Of a DNA stretch of 64,000 nt, positions 25,422 through 34,472 are shown piece by piece. Source of the DNA: an uncultured Opitutia bacterium. GTDB lineage: Bacteria; Verrucomicrobiota; Verrucomicrobiia; Opitutales; Opitutaceae. Position numbers and translations under genes: made by a program. Position 1 is the first letter of the stretch. Every line of letters starts with the position of its first letter. The notes beneath the pieces were generated by a model. It saw only the letters and a list, made by a program, of their open reading frames with translations. It had not been told where the DNA came from and made no database searches. The DNA lies in assembly GCA_903902745.1 (NCBI GenBank), contig CAIUWA010000024.1, positions 1-64,000 on the forward strand. The letters are read 5' to 3'.

Positions 25422-26660
25422 ATGAGAATCACGCCCCGAAAAGGTTTAGGCAGCGCTGGAGCGTTGTTGCGCATGGGACTACTTGGCTGGCTGGTCATCG
25501 CCGCTTCTATTTCCCTGGCCACTGCCTCTTTCGCCACTGCGGCGGCGGCCGCCGCCGCCCGTCTCGACGTGGGCGCCACCTTTGAAACCCTGCAGGTCGG
25601 AAAGATCATCTATCAACACGTCGAAGTCCGCTCACTCAATGCCCGCAGCCTGATGATCGTCCACTCGGGCGGCCTCGTGTCGGTCCGTCTGCGTGACCTG
25701 ACCCCGGAGTTGCAGGCGGCCTTTGGCTACAACCCCGCGGCCGAGGCGACCGCGGATGCCGCGCAAGCAGTGGCGACGCAAAAACAGGCAAAGGAAAACG
25801 CGGCCAGGTCTCTCCTGTCGGAGACGAAGCGGTCAAAGGTCCCCACGCCCTTCGACAACCTCCTCCAAAGTTTCGGCCAGTCGCCGGAAATCCGCCCGAA
25901 TGTGGACCTCCGCCCGAAATTTTTCGACCTCGGGCTCAACGTCAAGAACCAGGGCCCGCGCCCGAGTTGCGCCGTTTTTGCCATCGTCAGCGCCCTTGAA
26001 TATCAGAATGCCCAGCTCACCGGCCAGGCCGAGCGGTTCTCCGAGGAATACCTGGTCTGGGCCACGTGCAAGATTCTCAAGCGCCCACCACGCGTGCGCC
26101 CCGACTCCGGCGGCAACGAGACCGATGACTCTTCCAGCCTCGATAATGCCGACGAAGGCTTCGCGCTGTCCGAAGTCGTGACGGCGCTGCGGACCTACGG
26201 CATCCCGCTTCAGGCCAGCCTGCCCTACTCTTTCGCCAAGACGATGGCGGCCGATCCCCCGCCGGCCGTCCTCGATGAGGCGCGCAACCATCGCCGCGTC
26301 TCCATCGTGGCCCTGCCCGGACGGGATCAAGCCACGCGCATCGCCAACCTCATCCAGGCGCTCAACGCCGGCGTCCCGGTCGCCGTCGGCCTGCAGTGGC
26401 CCGCCTGGCAGACCCTGCGCACCGGCTACGTGAGCAAGCAAACGCCCAAGGCCGGCACCGGGCACGCGGTGACGGTGGTCGGTTATGAAAACAAGACTGG
26501 TGCCATCGCGGACACCGTCTTCATCTTCAAAAACTCGTGGGGCGTGAAATGGGGCGCCGGCGGCTACGGCTACATCACTTACGGATACCTGAACCTCAAC
26601 CTGGGCGACACCGCCCTGCTGGAAGTCGGGCCGGCGGAAAACCCGAAGTCGGCGCACTAA
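25422..26660 (+). CDS. Secreted papain-family (C1) cysteine protease
   Basis: This 412-residue protein has a signal/anchor segment (LLGWLVIAASISLATASFATA) and a roughly 100-residue propeptide-like region. The latter contains LQVGKIIYQHVEVRSLNARSLMIVH, similar to domains seen in verrucomicrobial and planctomycete SLA1-like modules. A papain-like catalytic domain follows. The triad is visible: Cys183 in NQGPRPSCAVFAIVSALEYQ, His348 in GHAVTVVGYEN and Asn371 in FKNSWGVKWGAGGYGYI. The start is uncertain; an ATG at 25392 and an internal Met at the membrane segment are alternatives. It presumably acts outside the cytoplasm. No inhibitor or substrate gene is adjacent. Confidence 0.85.
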   Translation: MRITPRKGLGSAGALLRMGLLGWLVIAASISLATASFATAAAAAAARLDVGATFETLQVGKIIYQHVEVRSLNARSLMIVHSGGLVSVRLRDLTPELQAAFGYNPAAEATADAAQAVATQKQAKENAARSLLSETKRSKVPTPFDNLLQSFGQSPEIRPNVDLRPKFFDLGLNVKNQGPRPSCAVFAIVSALEYQNAQLTGQAERFSEEYLVWATCKILKRPPRVRPDSGGNETDDSSSLDNADEGFALSEVVTALRTYGIPLQASLPYSFAKTMAADPPPAVLDEARNHRRVSIVALPGRDQATRIANLIQALNAGVPVAVGLQWPAWQTLRTGYVSKQTPKAGTGHAVTVVGYENKTGAIADTVFIFKNSWGVKWGAGGYGYITYGYLNLNLGDTALLEVGPAENPKSAH

Positions 26661-26718
26661 AGGTTTACACCCGCTCCGGCCGGCCTTCCCACTCCACGGC
26701 TGGACTCCTGCTGTAGGA

Positions 26719-26850
26719 AACCGCGGATGACGCGGATATTCCAGAGTTCTACCGCTTCAATCACCCACCGGATCGCGTGGCTCAAGGTAATCGGGTTTTA
26801 ATCCCTATTTTCTTATCCGTGCTAAACCGCGCAATCCGCGGAAAATCCGA
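26719..26850. repeat. Inverted repeat of CCGCGGAT words between convergent genes
   Basis: The left arm contains AAACCGCGGATGACGCGGAT. The right arm (26815-26850) is its imperfect complement and ends CAATCCGCGGAAAATCCG. The right arm is nearly the same sequence as 1559-1596. The loop is long (about 75 nt) and shows no gene. Confidence 0.65.
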
Positions 26851-26865
26851 CTGAATGTTTCCGGT

Positions 26866-27702
26866 TCAGGGCAGCCAGGGAAACTTCCGGGCCGCCGGCT
26901 TTCGTTTCTCGCGCTGGGCCGAGTGAAATTCCTTCGCCTCCTCGCTCATGTAGTAGAGTAGCGTGGCGTTGCCGGCGAGCTCCTGGAGGCCGGCCTGGCC
27001 GTCCACGTCGGCGTTGAAGGCGCTCTTCAGGCAGCGGATCGCGAGCGGGCTATGGCCCAGGATTTCGCGGGCCCACTTCACGCCCTCGGCTTCGAGCTTC
27101 GCCACCGGCACCACGGCGTTCACCAAGCCCATCTCGAGCGCCTGCTTCGCGTTGTATTGCCGGCAGAGGTACCAGATTTCACGGGCCTTCTTCTGGCCGA
27201 CAATGCGCGCGAGATAACTCGAGCCGAAGCCGCCGTCGAAGCTGCCCATCCTCGGGCCCACCTGGCCGAAGATGCCGTTGCTCGCCGAGATCGTGAGGTC
27301 GCAGACGAGGTGCAGCACGTGGCCGCCGCCGATGGCGTAACCCGCCACCAGGGCGATGACCACCTTCGGCATGGAGCGGATGAGCTTTTGCAGGTCGAGC
27401 ACATTGAGCCGCGGCACGCCGTCGCCGCCCACATAGCCCATGGGGCCGCGCACCCCTTGGTCGCCACCCGAGCAGAAGGCGTATTTGCCGTCGGTGTGCG
27501 GTCCGGCGCCGGTCAACAGCACCACCCCGACCGACTGGTCCTCGCGCGCATCCGTGAACGCATCGAACATCTGCGCGATCGTCTCGGGCCGGAAGGCGTT
27601 GCGCTTCGCGGGCCGGTTGATGGTGACCTTCGCGATGCCGTCGGCCTTGTGGTAGAGGATATCCGAGTAAGTCTTGGCGACGCGCCATTTCGGGAGGCTC
27701 AT
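26866..27702 (-). CDS. menB: 1,4-dihydroxy-2-naphthoyl-CoA synthase
   Basis: This 278-residue crotonase-fold enzyme closes the naphthoquinone ring in menaquinone biosynthesis. It has [20 protein letters not shown] at the N-terminus, [11 protein letters not shown] (oxyanion loop), [39 protein letters not shown] and the typical C-terminus [21 protein letters not shown]. It lies near menA (29.8 kb) but is separated from it by kup, so the quinone genes are not in one operon. It is divergent from kup with about 170 bp between them. Confidence 0.95.
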   Translation of the reverse strand: MSLPKWRVAKTYSDILYHKADGIAKVTINRPAKRNAFRPETIAQMFDAFTDAREDQSVGVVLLTGAGPHTDGKYAFCSGGDQGVRGPMGYVGGDGVPRLNVLDLQKLIRSMPKVVIALVAGYAIGGGHVLHLVCDLTISASNGIFGQVGPRMGSFDGGFGSSYLARIVGQKKAREIWYLCRQYNAKQALEMGLVNAVVPVAKLEAEGVKWAREILGHSPLAIRCLKSAFNADVDGQAGLQELAGNATLLYYMSEEAKEFHSAQREKRKPAARKFPWLP

Positions 27703-27801
27703 GTTGGGCCGAGGCTAGCCTATTGGAGTGCGTTGTCGAGGGGCGGCATATGAACAGGAAATAAACGGAATAGACTGGCGCGCAGCAATAACTCGCGGGA
27801 T

Positions 27802-27835
27802 CAAGCAGTTTTGCGCTTGGGTGTGAAACTGCTTG
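27802..27835. promoter_or_regulatory. Inverted repeat in the kup leader
   Basis: CAAGCAGTTT (27802-27811) and AAACTGCTTG (27826-27835) are perfect 10-bp arms around a 14-nt loop. They end 36 bp before the kup start. This could be an RNA hairpin in the leader or a regulator site. No U-tract follows. Confidence 0.5.
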
Positions 27836-27871
27836 GACAAACCGGCTGCTTCGCGAAGATCACCGACTCGA

Positions 27872-29779
27872 ATGAGCACCCGCCCGCCCATGAACCTCAG
27901 CGCCGGCGCCAAGGCCGGCCTGTCACTCGGCGCGTTGGGCGTGGTCTTCGGCGATATCGGCACGAGCCCGCTCTATACGATGCGCGAATGCATCGCCCAC
28001 CTGCCGCCGGTCGACCGCGAGGCCGGCGTGCTCGGCGTGCTGTCGCTGATCTTCTGGTCGCTCGTGCTCGTCGTGAGTGTGAAATACATCTGGTTCGTCA
28101 TGCGGGCCGACAACCAGGGCGAGGGCGGCATCTTCGCGCTGCTCGCGTTGATTCACAGCAAGCAGGAAAAAAAATCGCCCGCCGAACAGGCCAAAAAAGG
28201 CCTCGGCCCGGCCGTGATCATGATTCTGATCGGCGCCGCCCTGCTCTACGGCGACGGCATCATCACCCCGGCCATTTCCGTGTTGGGTGCCGCCGAGGGC
28301 TTCAACGCCATCAGCCCGATCTTCACCCCCTATGTGGCGTGGATCGCCTGCGCCATCCTCGCCGGGCTCTTTTGGTTTCAGCACCGGGGCACCAAGCAGA
28401 TCGGCCGCATCTTCGGCCCGGTCATGCTGCTGTGGTTTGCCGCGCTGGCCTTGCTGGGCGGCTGGCACCTGCTGAGGAATCCCACTGTGCTGCGGGCGCT
28501 CAACCCCGTCTATGGCCTCGCGCTGCTCCACCATCCCCCGGTCGTGGTCGCCACCCTGCTCGGCTCCATCGTGCTGGCCATCACCGGCGCCGAGGCGCTC
28601 TATGCCGACATGGGCCATTTCGGCCGGCGGTTCATCGCCATGGCGTGGTATGGCGTGGCCTTCCCCGGGCTGGTCCTGAATTATTTTGGCCAGGGCGCCT
28701 TCATTCTCTCGCATCCCGAGTCGACCGAAAACCCCTTCTTTGCCATGGCTCCTCTCGGCTTGGCCCGGGCCGCGCTCACCGGCCTGTCCATCGTCGCCGC
28801 CGTCATCGCCAGCCAGGCGCTCATCTCCGGCGCCTATTCCCTGACCCGGCAGGCCATCCAACTGGGCTACTTCCCGCGGTTGAAGATCAACTACACCAAC
28901 GCGGAGCATTCGGGCCAGATCTACGTGCCATTCGTCAACACGCTGCTGGCCATCGGGAGCATCCTCACCGTGGCACTGTTTGGCTCCAGCGATCACCTCG
29001 CCTCCGCCTACGGCATCGCGGTGACGGGCACGATGGCCATCACCACCCTGGCCTACTACCTGGTGGTCCGGCGCAACACCCACTGGCCGCTTTGGCTGGT
29101 CGCGCCGGCATGCGTGGCATTCCTGGTCATTGACCTCGGTTTCCTGCTCTCGAACTCCCGCAAGATCACCGAGGGCGGCTGGTTCCCCCTCGCCATCGGC
29201 GCCGCCGTGCTCGCCGTCATGCACACTTGGAAAATCGGGCGCAACGAGATCTTTGCGCGGGTCTACGGCAACAACGTCACCGAAAGCGAGCTCACGAGCA
29301 TCGCCCGCAGCCAGTATGTGACCCGGGTCTCGGGCAGTGCGGTGTTCATGGTCGGCTCACCGCAGGGCACCCCCATCGCGCTCCTGCACCATGTGAAATC
29401 CAACCGCTGCCTGCACAAGACGGTCGTGCTCCTCAGCATCCTGACCGAGGAGGTGCCCGTGATCCATAAGACCGAGCAACTCGCGATGCGCGTCGTCGGC
29501 GAAGGCATCTGGCGGGCGGTGGGCCGTTACGGTTACATGGAGTCGCCCGATGTGGGCACGATCATGGAAAAAATCCGGGCCGGCGGCGTGCCCATCAATC
29601 CCCAGGCCACCACGTATTTTTTCAACCGCGAGATGGTCATCACCGGCGGCAATGCCCGGATGTGGGAATGGCAGAAGCGGCTCTATGCCGTGCTCGGCCG
29701 CAACGCCAGCCCGGTGCGGGATTATTACCAGATCCCTCCGTCCCAGATCATCGAGATCGGCCTGCCGTTGCAGCTGTAG
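27872..29779 (+). CDS. kup: Kup-family potassium uptake protein
   Basis: This 635-residue inner-membrane K+ transporter begins KAGLSLGALGVVFGDIGTSPLYTMREC, the hallmark first helix of the KUP/HAK/KT family. It continues with about twelve hydrophobic segments, including LLYGDGIITPAISVLGAAEG, VLAITGAEALYADMGHFGRR, LVLNYFGQGAF and AYGIAVTGTMAITTLAYYLV. A cytoplasmic C-terminal domain follows (VFMVGSPQGTPIALLHHVKS, ending PSQIIEIGLPLQL). It takes up K+ with protons. The start at 27872 is preferred; an ATG 18 nt downstream is possible. It is convergent with menA, with only 13 bp between the stops. Confidence 0.94.
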   Translation: MSTRPPMNLSAGAKAGLSLGALGVVFGDIGTSPLYTMRECIAHLPPVDREAGVLGVLSLIFWSLVLVVSVKYIWFVMRADNQGEGGIFALLALIHSKQEKKSPAEQAKKGLGPAVIMILIGAALLYGDGIITPAISVLGAAEGFNAISPIFTPYVAWIACAILAGLFWFQHRGTKQIGRIFGPVMLLWFAALALLGGWHLLRNPTVLRALNPVYGLALLHHPPVVVATLLGSIVLAITGAEALYADMGHFGRRFIAMAWYGVAFPGLVLNYFGQGAFILSHPESTENPFFAMAPLGLARAALTGLSIVAAVIASQALISGAYSLTRQAIQLGYFPRLKINYTNAEHSGQIYVPFVNTLLAIGSILTVALFGSSDHLASAYGIAVTGTMAITTLAYYLVVRRNTHWPLWLVAPACVAFLVIDLGFLLSNSRKITEGGWFPLAIGAAVLAVMHTWKIGRNEIFARVYGNNVTESELTSIARSQYVTRVSGSAVFMVGSPQGTPIALLHHVKSNRCLHKTVVLLSILTEEVPVIHKTEQLAMRVVGEGIWRAVGRYGYMESPDVGTIMEKIRAGGVPINPQATTYFFNREMVITGGNARMWEWQKRLYAVLGRNASPVRDYYQIPPSQIIEIGLPLQL

Positions 29780-29792
29780 TCACGGGAGCGCC

Positions 29793-30674
29793 TTACAGGG
29801 CCAATCCGGCGCCGAGCAACAGCGCGTAGAGCACGAGGAGCCTCCCCGTGTCTCCCAGCAAGGCGATGAGTTCGGCGGGTTCCCGTGCATCCCGCAGGCG
29901 CCCGCAATGCCGCCAGCCCAGCGGAATGAGCAGCACTGGCAGGAGCACGGCCGGCAAATGGCCGCGGAGGAACAGCAGCAGAGGCACAAGCAATGCGACC
30001 ACGAGCGAGCCCGCGAACTGCGCGCGCGCAAACCGGCGGCCAAACCGGACCACAAGGGTGCGCTTGCCCGCCGCCGCGTCCGTTTCGGCGTCACGATAAT
30101 TGTTCACGACGAGGATATTGGCCGCGAGCAGGCCGATCGGCACCGCCACCGCGATGGCGGCCCGGCTCACCCCGCCCGCCTGCACGTAGTAAGTCGTGCC
30201 GACCGCCACCAGGCCGAAAAAGATAAACACGAACACATCGCCCAGCCCGTTATAGCCCAGCGGCCAGGGGCCGCCCGTGTAGGCGATCCCGCTGAGGATG
30301 CTCGCGACTCCCACCAGAATGAGCCAGGGGCCGCCCCAATGAATCAGCGTCAGTCCCAGCAGGAACGCCGCCGCAAACACGCCCGCCATGACGCGGCGCA
30401 TGACGGCCGGGGCCACCAACCCCGCCGCCACCGCCCGGCGCGGTCCCACCCGCGCGGCCGTGTCCGCGCCTTTCACGAAGTCATAGTAGTCGTTGGCGAA
30501 ATTGGTGCCGATCTGGACCAGCAACGCAAAGGCCAGACAGAGCAGTGCGGCGACAAGATCAAACCGGCCATCATGCCAGGCCAGCGCAGAGCCGACCATC
30601 ACCGGCGCCACCGCCGCGGGTAGTGTCCGCGGCCGCGCCGCATCCAGCCAGATTTGGAACCGGGTCGGTGTCAT
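29793..30674 (-). CDS. menA: 1,4-dihydroxy-2-naphthoate polyprenyltransferase
   Basis: This 293-residue UbiA-family membrane enzyme attaches the isoprenoid tail to dihydroxynaphthoate in menaquinone synthesis. It starts TPTRFQIWLDAARPRTLPAA, has the prenyl-diphosphate-binding motif NFANDYYDFVKGAD, and a second Asp-rich loop VVNNYRDAETDAAAGKRTL. There are eight to nine hydrophobic helices. ATG at 30674 is the first proper start; codons further upstream begin with TTG. It works with menB of this window; other men genes are outside it. Confidence 0.93.
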   Translation of the reverse strand: MTPTRFQIWLDAARPRTLPAAVAPVMVGSALAWHDGRFDLVAALLCLAFALLVQIGTNFANDYYDFVKGADTAARVGPRRAVAAGLVAPAVMRRVMAGVFAAAFLLGLTLIHWGGPWLILVGVASILSGIAYTGGPWPLGYNGLGDVFVFIFFGLVAVGTTYYVQAGGVSRAAIAVAVPIGLLAANILVVNNYRDAETDAAAGKRTLVVRFGRRFARAQFAGSLVVALLVPLLLFLRGHLPAVLLPVLLIPLGWRHCGRLRDAREPAELIALLGDTGRLLVLYALLLGAGLAL

Positions 30675-30732
30675 GACATGAATCAAACAAATGGCCGGCC
30701 GGAGGGTGTCAAAGGCCGATCCCTCGCCGCCC

Positions 30733-30816
30733 TTGATTTCACGCGGAGACGCAATGATCCCAGCGAAATTCCGGTCAATTAATGCGGTTCTGCTCTCCGC
30801 GTCTCTACGTGAAGCT
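30733..30816. repeat. Inverted repeat of ACGCGGAGACGC words upstream of menA
   Basis: The left arm contains TTTCACGCGGAGACGC and the right arm CTCCGCGTCTCTACGTGAAG, its imperfect complement, with about 45 nt between. It lies in the 192-bp gap between the menA start and the TPR gene end. No gene is seen in the rest of the gap. Confidence 0.7.
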
Positions 30817-30866
30817 CGCCTTGAAATCCCTCCGCTCCCAACGCGGCATCTTGTGCCTCTTGTTGG

Positions 30867-31646
30867 TTAAATGCGTGGAAGATATCGCTGCTCCGATGGT
30901 ACGCCCAATTCCTCCTCTAGCTCCCGGATCCGTGACAGCACAAGGCCGGCCGCGGCCGCTTCCTCACCCTGTGGCAGCCGGGGATGGAGTTCCACCAGCC
31001 AGGCGAGCGCCTCCGCTTTTCGACCGACGCGGCGCAGGAGCTCGGCGTGCAACCGGGCGGCATAGTAAGGCGCATCAGGCTGTTCGGCCGCGCGCCGGTA
31101 GTCAGCGGCCGCGGCGGCGGGATCGCGCCGGCAATTAAGCTGAAGATTGGCCCGCTCGATGAAGATCGCCGCCGAAGCCGGATGGGACTTCAACGCCTCA
31201 TCCAGCCAAGCCAGCGCCAGCCGGGTCTGCTCGGCCTCAATGCGCTCCCGTAAGCCGGTGACCGGGCCGTCGCGACCAGCCAGGTTTTCGATCCGCCACG
31301 AGGGCATGTCGTAAGCCATCATGCGGGCACCGTTGAGCCAGAAAATCAGCGGACGCGGATCCACCGCTGTCACCAGATGCAGATAGGCCAGCGTGTCGGG
31401 TACGCGGCGCCGCTCCCACGAAAGATTTACGCGCAGCCAGAGCAGATCCGCCAGCAGGGCGCGCAATCCGCCGAACAATCCCAGGCTGATCCCCTGAACC
31501 AGCCCACCCGGCCGTGAGTCCGCTCGCGATTGTGGCTGCGGGATGTGCAGTTCCTTCCACAACGGCATCTCGAGCCAGCGGGCAGGGATCCCGGAAATCC
31601 CCAGACCCACCAGCACGACTCCCAGCGTGATGAATCTAGATCTCAC
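30867..31646 (-). CDS. Membrane-anchored TPR-like protein, last gene of the ABC operon
   Basis: This 259-residue protein has an N-terminal membrane segment (ITLGVVLVGLGISGIPARW) and a second hydrophobic stretch (GLFGGLRALLADLLWLRVNL). The helical C-terminal half looks TPR-like: LALAWLDEALKSHPASAAIFIERANLQL, AAADYRRAAEQPDAPYYAARLHAELLR and KAEALAWLVELHP. The GTG start overlaps the permease stop by 11 nt, so it is translationally coupled to the ABC permease. A structural or adaptor role with the transporter is inferred. I do not recognise a named family. Confidence 0.75.
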   Translation of the reverse strand: MRSRFITLGVVLVGLGISGIPARWLEMPLWKELHIPQPQSRADSRPGGLVQGISLGLFGGLRALLADLLWLRVNLSWERRRVPDTLAYLHLVTAVDPRPLIFWLNGARMMAYDMPSWRIENLAGRDGPVTGLRERIEAEQTRLALAWLDEALKSHPASAAIFIERANLQLNCRRDPAAAAADYRRAAEQPDAPYYAARLHAELLRRVGRKAEALAWLVELHPRLPQGEEAAAAGLVLSRIRELEEELGVPSEQRYLPRI

Positions 31647-32472
31647 GTCGTTTAAAACAGAAAACCGCCAGCATCCCGGCCACCCCGACGTAAAACAGGG
31701 CATAGCCCGTCACCCGCGCCAGCAGCATGACTCCGATTTCCCCTTCCACGCCCGTCACATCGCCGAGGTTGAAGACCTGGAAATTTGGAAACAGCAGCGC
31801 GATGAATCCCGCCACCCAGCGCCCACCCAGCGTTCCGGCCTTCGCGTAAGCTTCTTGCGCGAGGAATTGCAGCTGACAAATCACCAGCACGCCCAAGCTC
31901 ACCCCCACGGTGAAGAGGCTGCTCTGGGCAAAACTCGCAATCAGCAGGGTGAACGCCACAAGGACCGCCAGACCCAGCCAATGCGCAAAGCCCACCGCCA
32001 GGATCGCGGCATAGTTCAGGTGCCGGCCGCGTTCCCAGAGCTCCGGCCGCCCGTGCATCAGCGCTGTCTCGCGCGACCAGAGCATGACGATGATCAGCGC
32101 GGTCATCAGCACACAGAACAGACTGATCACCGCCATAATGCCAAAAAACTTTCCCGCAAGGTACTCGGACCGCCGGACCGGCTTGGCCAGGAGCGTCAGC
32201 GCAGACCGCTCGTCGATCTCACGAAAGAACAGCTGGGCACTGGCGACGATGGCGAGGATGGAACCGAAAAAGGCCGCGACGCCCTGACCCAGATCCGCGA
32301 TAAATTTCAACTCGGACAAGCCGAAATTGAACTCCTCAAGCATCTGCGCACCCAGCTCCAGGCCGGCGGCACCCAGCATCAGGAGCGGCAGCAGACGCTG
32401 ACGACGGGCCTCGAGGAAGGTGACGCGGGCGATGAGCCCGACCCGCCTTGGGGAAAATTGCCACGCGTTCAT
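31636..32472 (-). CDS. ABC-2 type transporter permease
   Basis: This 278-residue membrane protein has about six hydrophobic segments (FFGSILAIVASAQLFF, FGIMAVISLFCVLMTALIIVML, AAILAVGFAHWLGLAVLVAFTLLIASFA, FTVGVSLGVLVICQLQFL, VTGYALFYVGVAGMLAVF). The motif FREIDERSALTLLAKPVRRSEYLAGKFFG is typical of ABC-2/NosY-like permeases. It overlaps the ATPase gene by 4 nt and forms a complex with it. The substrate is unknown; such pairs handle exporters, cofactor insertion or envelope functions. Confidence 0.85.
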   Translation of the reverse strand: MNAWQFSPRRVGLIARVTFLEARRQRLLPLLMLGAAGLELGAQMLEEFNFGLSELKFIADLGQGVAAFFGSILAIVASAQLFFREIDERSALTLLAKPVRRSEYLAGKFFGIMAVISLFCVLMTALIIVMLWSRETALMHGRPELWERGRHLNYAAILAVGFAHWLGLAVLVAFTLLIASFAQSSLFTVGVSLGVLVICQLQFLAQEAYAKAGTLGGRWVAGFIALLFPNFQVFNLGDVTGVEGEIGVMLLARVTGYALFYVGVAGMLAVFCFKRREI

Positions 32473-33338
32473 GGCTTGTATTTCGCCGCATGGCCGGCTG
32501 GCGGAGTTAGGAGGAAACTCCTGTCCATGCCCGACCGGAATGGCCCGACACTCAACAGTGAGCGGCCCCGGGCCTCCAGCCAGGCGCTCAGCTCGGTGAG
32601 CTGCTCCGGATTCAGCGGATCAACCACGAGCGCCTGCCGGCTCGCAGAACCGGCCAGTTCGGCCGGCGTGCCTTCCCGGACGAGCCGGCCGTGATCCAGG
32701 ATGGCCACGCGGTCGCAGACTTCCTCAACCTGCTCCAGCAGATGGGAGACGATGATCACGGTCCGGCCTTCCGCCTTCAGCCGCAGGATCAGGGCCGTGA
32801 TATCCGCCACCCCGGCGGGATCCATCCCCGCCGTCGGCTCATCGAGGATCACGAGACGCGGATCGTGCACCAGTGCCTGGGCGAGGCCAATCCGCTGCAG
32901 CATGCCCTTGGAATAGGTCCCCACCCGACGGCTGGCGGCTTCCGCGAGGCCCGCCCACGACAGCATCTCATCAACGCGCGCCTTCAGTGGCGCGCCCCGG
33001 AGGCCGCAAAGTCCGCCATGCAAGCCCACCAGTTCGCGCCCCGTGAGATAGCGGTGGAAACAAGGCGACTCCGGCAGATAGGCGGTCGACCGCCGCGACT
33101 CCATGCATCCGCTCGGCACGCCAAACACCCGGCACTCGCCCGACGTCGCGGAAAGCAAATCCAGCACGAGCTTGACCGTGGTGCTCTTGCCGGAGCCGTT
33201 GGGACCCAACAGCCCGAAAATCTGCCCGGCGGCGATGCGCAGCGAAAGATGATCGACCGCGCGCAACCGGGTGCCCCGCAACCCGAGTTCGAAATCCTTC
33301 GTCAGTTCCTGGATGACAACGGCAGGCTCGGCGCTCAT
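32469..33338 (-). CDS. ABC transporter ATP-binding protein
   Basis: This 289-residue ATPase has Walker A GLLGPNGSGKSTTVKLVLDL, signature YSKGMLQRIGLAQALVHDPR, Walker B LVILDEPTAGMDPAGVADIT and the switch IIVSHLLEQVEEVCDRVAIL. The C-terminal part (LVVDPLNPEQLTELSAWLEARG) is a regulatory tail as in CcmA/NatA-like subunits. It overlaps acyP upstream and the permease downstream by 4 nt each, so all four genes are coupled. It energises the adjacent permease. Confidence 0.92.
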   Translation of the reverse strand: MSAEPAVVIQELTKDFELGLRGTRLRAVDHLSLRIAAGQIFGLLGPNGSGKSTTVKLVLDLLSATSGECRVFGVPSGCMESRRSTAYLPESPCFHRYLTGRELVGLHGGLCGLRGAPLKARVDEMLSWAGLAEAASRRVGTYSKGMLQRIGLAQALVHDPRLVILDEPTAGMDPAGVADITALILRLKAEGRTVIIVSHLLEQVEEVCDRVAILDHGRLVREGTPAELAGSASRQALVVDPLNPEQLTELSAWLEARGRSLLSVGPFRSGMDRSFLLTPPAGHAAKYKP

Positions 33339-33610
33339 CGGATGGCAAACCCGCGAAACTGGGCCGGCCGTCGGTCTGACTGCCGCTCCCGTTTGCGAAT
33401 GTACCCGTGCATGCGCTCCTCAATTGCCGCGACAAAGGCCGCGACCTCGCCAGCCTCGCCTTCCGCTTCGAGCTGGACACGTCCATCGGGTAAGTTGGTC
33501 ACATACCCTGTAACGTCGAATTCCTTCGAAACTTGCAGCGATTGATAGCGAAATCCCACGCCCTGCACCCGGCCGCTGAAGAAAACCGTCTCATGATGCA
33601 CATCTGGCAT
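33335..33610 (-). CDS. acyP: Acylphosphatase
   Basis: This 91-residue enzyme hydrolyses acyl phosphates such as carbamoyl or acetyl phosphate. The phosphate loop FSGRVQGVGFRYQ with catalytic Arg21 and VTNLPDGRVQLEAEGE with Asn39 are intact. It is the first gene of a tightly overlapping operon with an ABC ATPase, permease and TPR protein (4-nt overlap with the ATPase). That linkage is unusual and may be only a promoter-sharing convenience. Confidence 0.93.
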   Translation of the reverse strand: MPDVHHETVFFSGRVQGVGFRYQSLQVSKEFDVTGYVTNLPDGRVQLEAEGEAGEVAAFVAAIEERMHGYIRKRERQSDRRPAQFRGFAIR

Positions 33611-33741
33611 GCCAAATGGTTAAGGTAGCGGGAGCACCAAGGACGGTTCAATCAGCAAAAAACGCCCGCGGTGCGTCAGATCTCACACCGGGTTTTGATT
33701 TGCATTTCACTGATGTCCGCCCTCAGTTTTCGCCAACCGCA

Positions 33742-34431
33742 ATGAATGAATTTGACGCTGACGGTGCCTCGGAGAACGAGTGGGAGGAACAGGGTGAGCT
33801 GACATGGAACGAATTTGACTGGGAAAAATATCTGCGGGAGCAGGACGAGGCCATTGCCCGCTACCTCGTTTTTTATGACCGGCTCAAGGGCCATCCCGAG
33901 CGCATCGATGAGACGGCCCGCCTGATGGGCTGGGAGGAAGGTGACTGGAGCACCGAACATGACAGCGACGCGGTCGAGGAATCGGCTGCGGCCGAAGAGG
34001 TACCGGTCGATTACGACAACCTGGAGCCGTACACGCTGCACAAGAACCCGGTCTTCATCGCAACCAAGGCAATTTACCTCGGACTCACGCGCGAATGGAA
34101 CGCCCTTGCGTCGGATCCGCTCAAGGTTCCGCAACCCGTGGCGCTGGTCTTCCAGGCCGCGCTCCACCGCGGCGAGGAGCAGGCCAGCCTGGCGATCCAG
34201 GCGCTCGACCTCGGTGACTACGCGATGGCCGTCAGTCTTTTCAAGCGGGCTCTGCGCGAGCTCAATGCCTCGCTGGCCCTCATTGACGGAGCCGGCGCGG
34301 GAGCCCACCCCGCCCTCCCGGCTTTTCGCGAGAGCGCCTGGCCGCGACTCTTTGACCTGAGGGAAATCTGGCTCCGCGTCATCAACGAGTGCCGGGACGA
34401 ACTCGCCCGGCACATTGACGAGGAAAACTGA
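33742..34431 (+). CDS. Acidic hypothetical protein, helical C-terminal half
   Basis: This 229-residue, strongly acidic protein has no signal peptide or membrane segment. The N-terminal third is Glu/Asp/Trp-rich (ENEWEEQGELTWNEFDWEKYL). The rest is helical (HKNPVFIATKAIYLGLTREW, EEQASLAIQALDLGDYAMAVSLFKRALRELNASLALID) and resembles a four-helix bundle. The ATG at 33742 is chosen because the preceding in-frame 42 codons are not protein-like. It is divergent from acyP and upstream of a tRNA gene. I do not recognise a family. Confidence 0.7.
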   Translation: MNEFDADGASENEWEEQGELTWNEFDWEKYLREQDEAIARYLVFYDRLKGHPERIDETARLMGWEEGDWSTEHDSDAVEESAAAEEVPVDYDNLEPYTLHKNPVFIATKAIYLGLTREWNALASDPLKVPQPVALVFQAALHRGEEQASLAIQALDLGDYAMAVSLFKRALRELNASLALIDGAGAGAHPALPAFRESAWPRLFDLREIWLRVINECRDELARHIDEEN

Positions 34432-34472
34432 GGCACAGGATCTGGGCTCGCCGAGACCCTGATCGTGCCACC

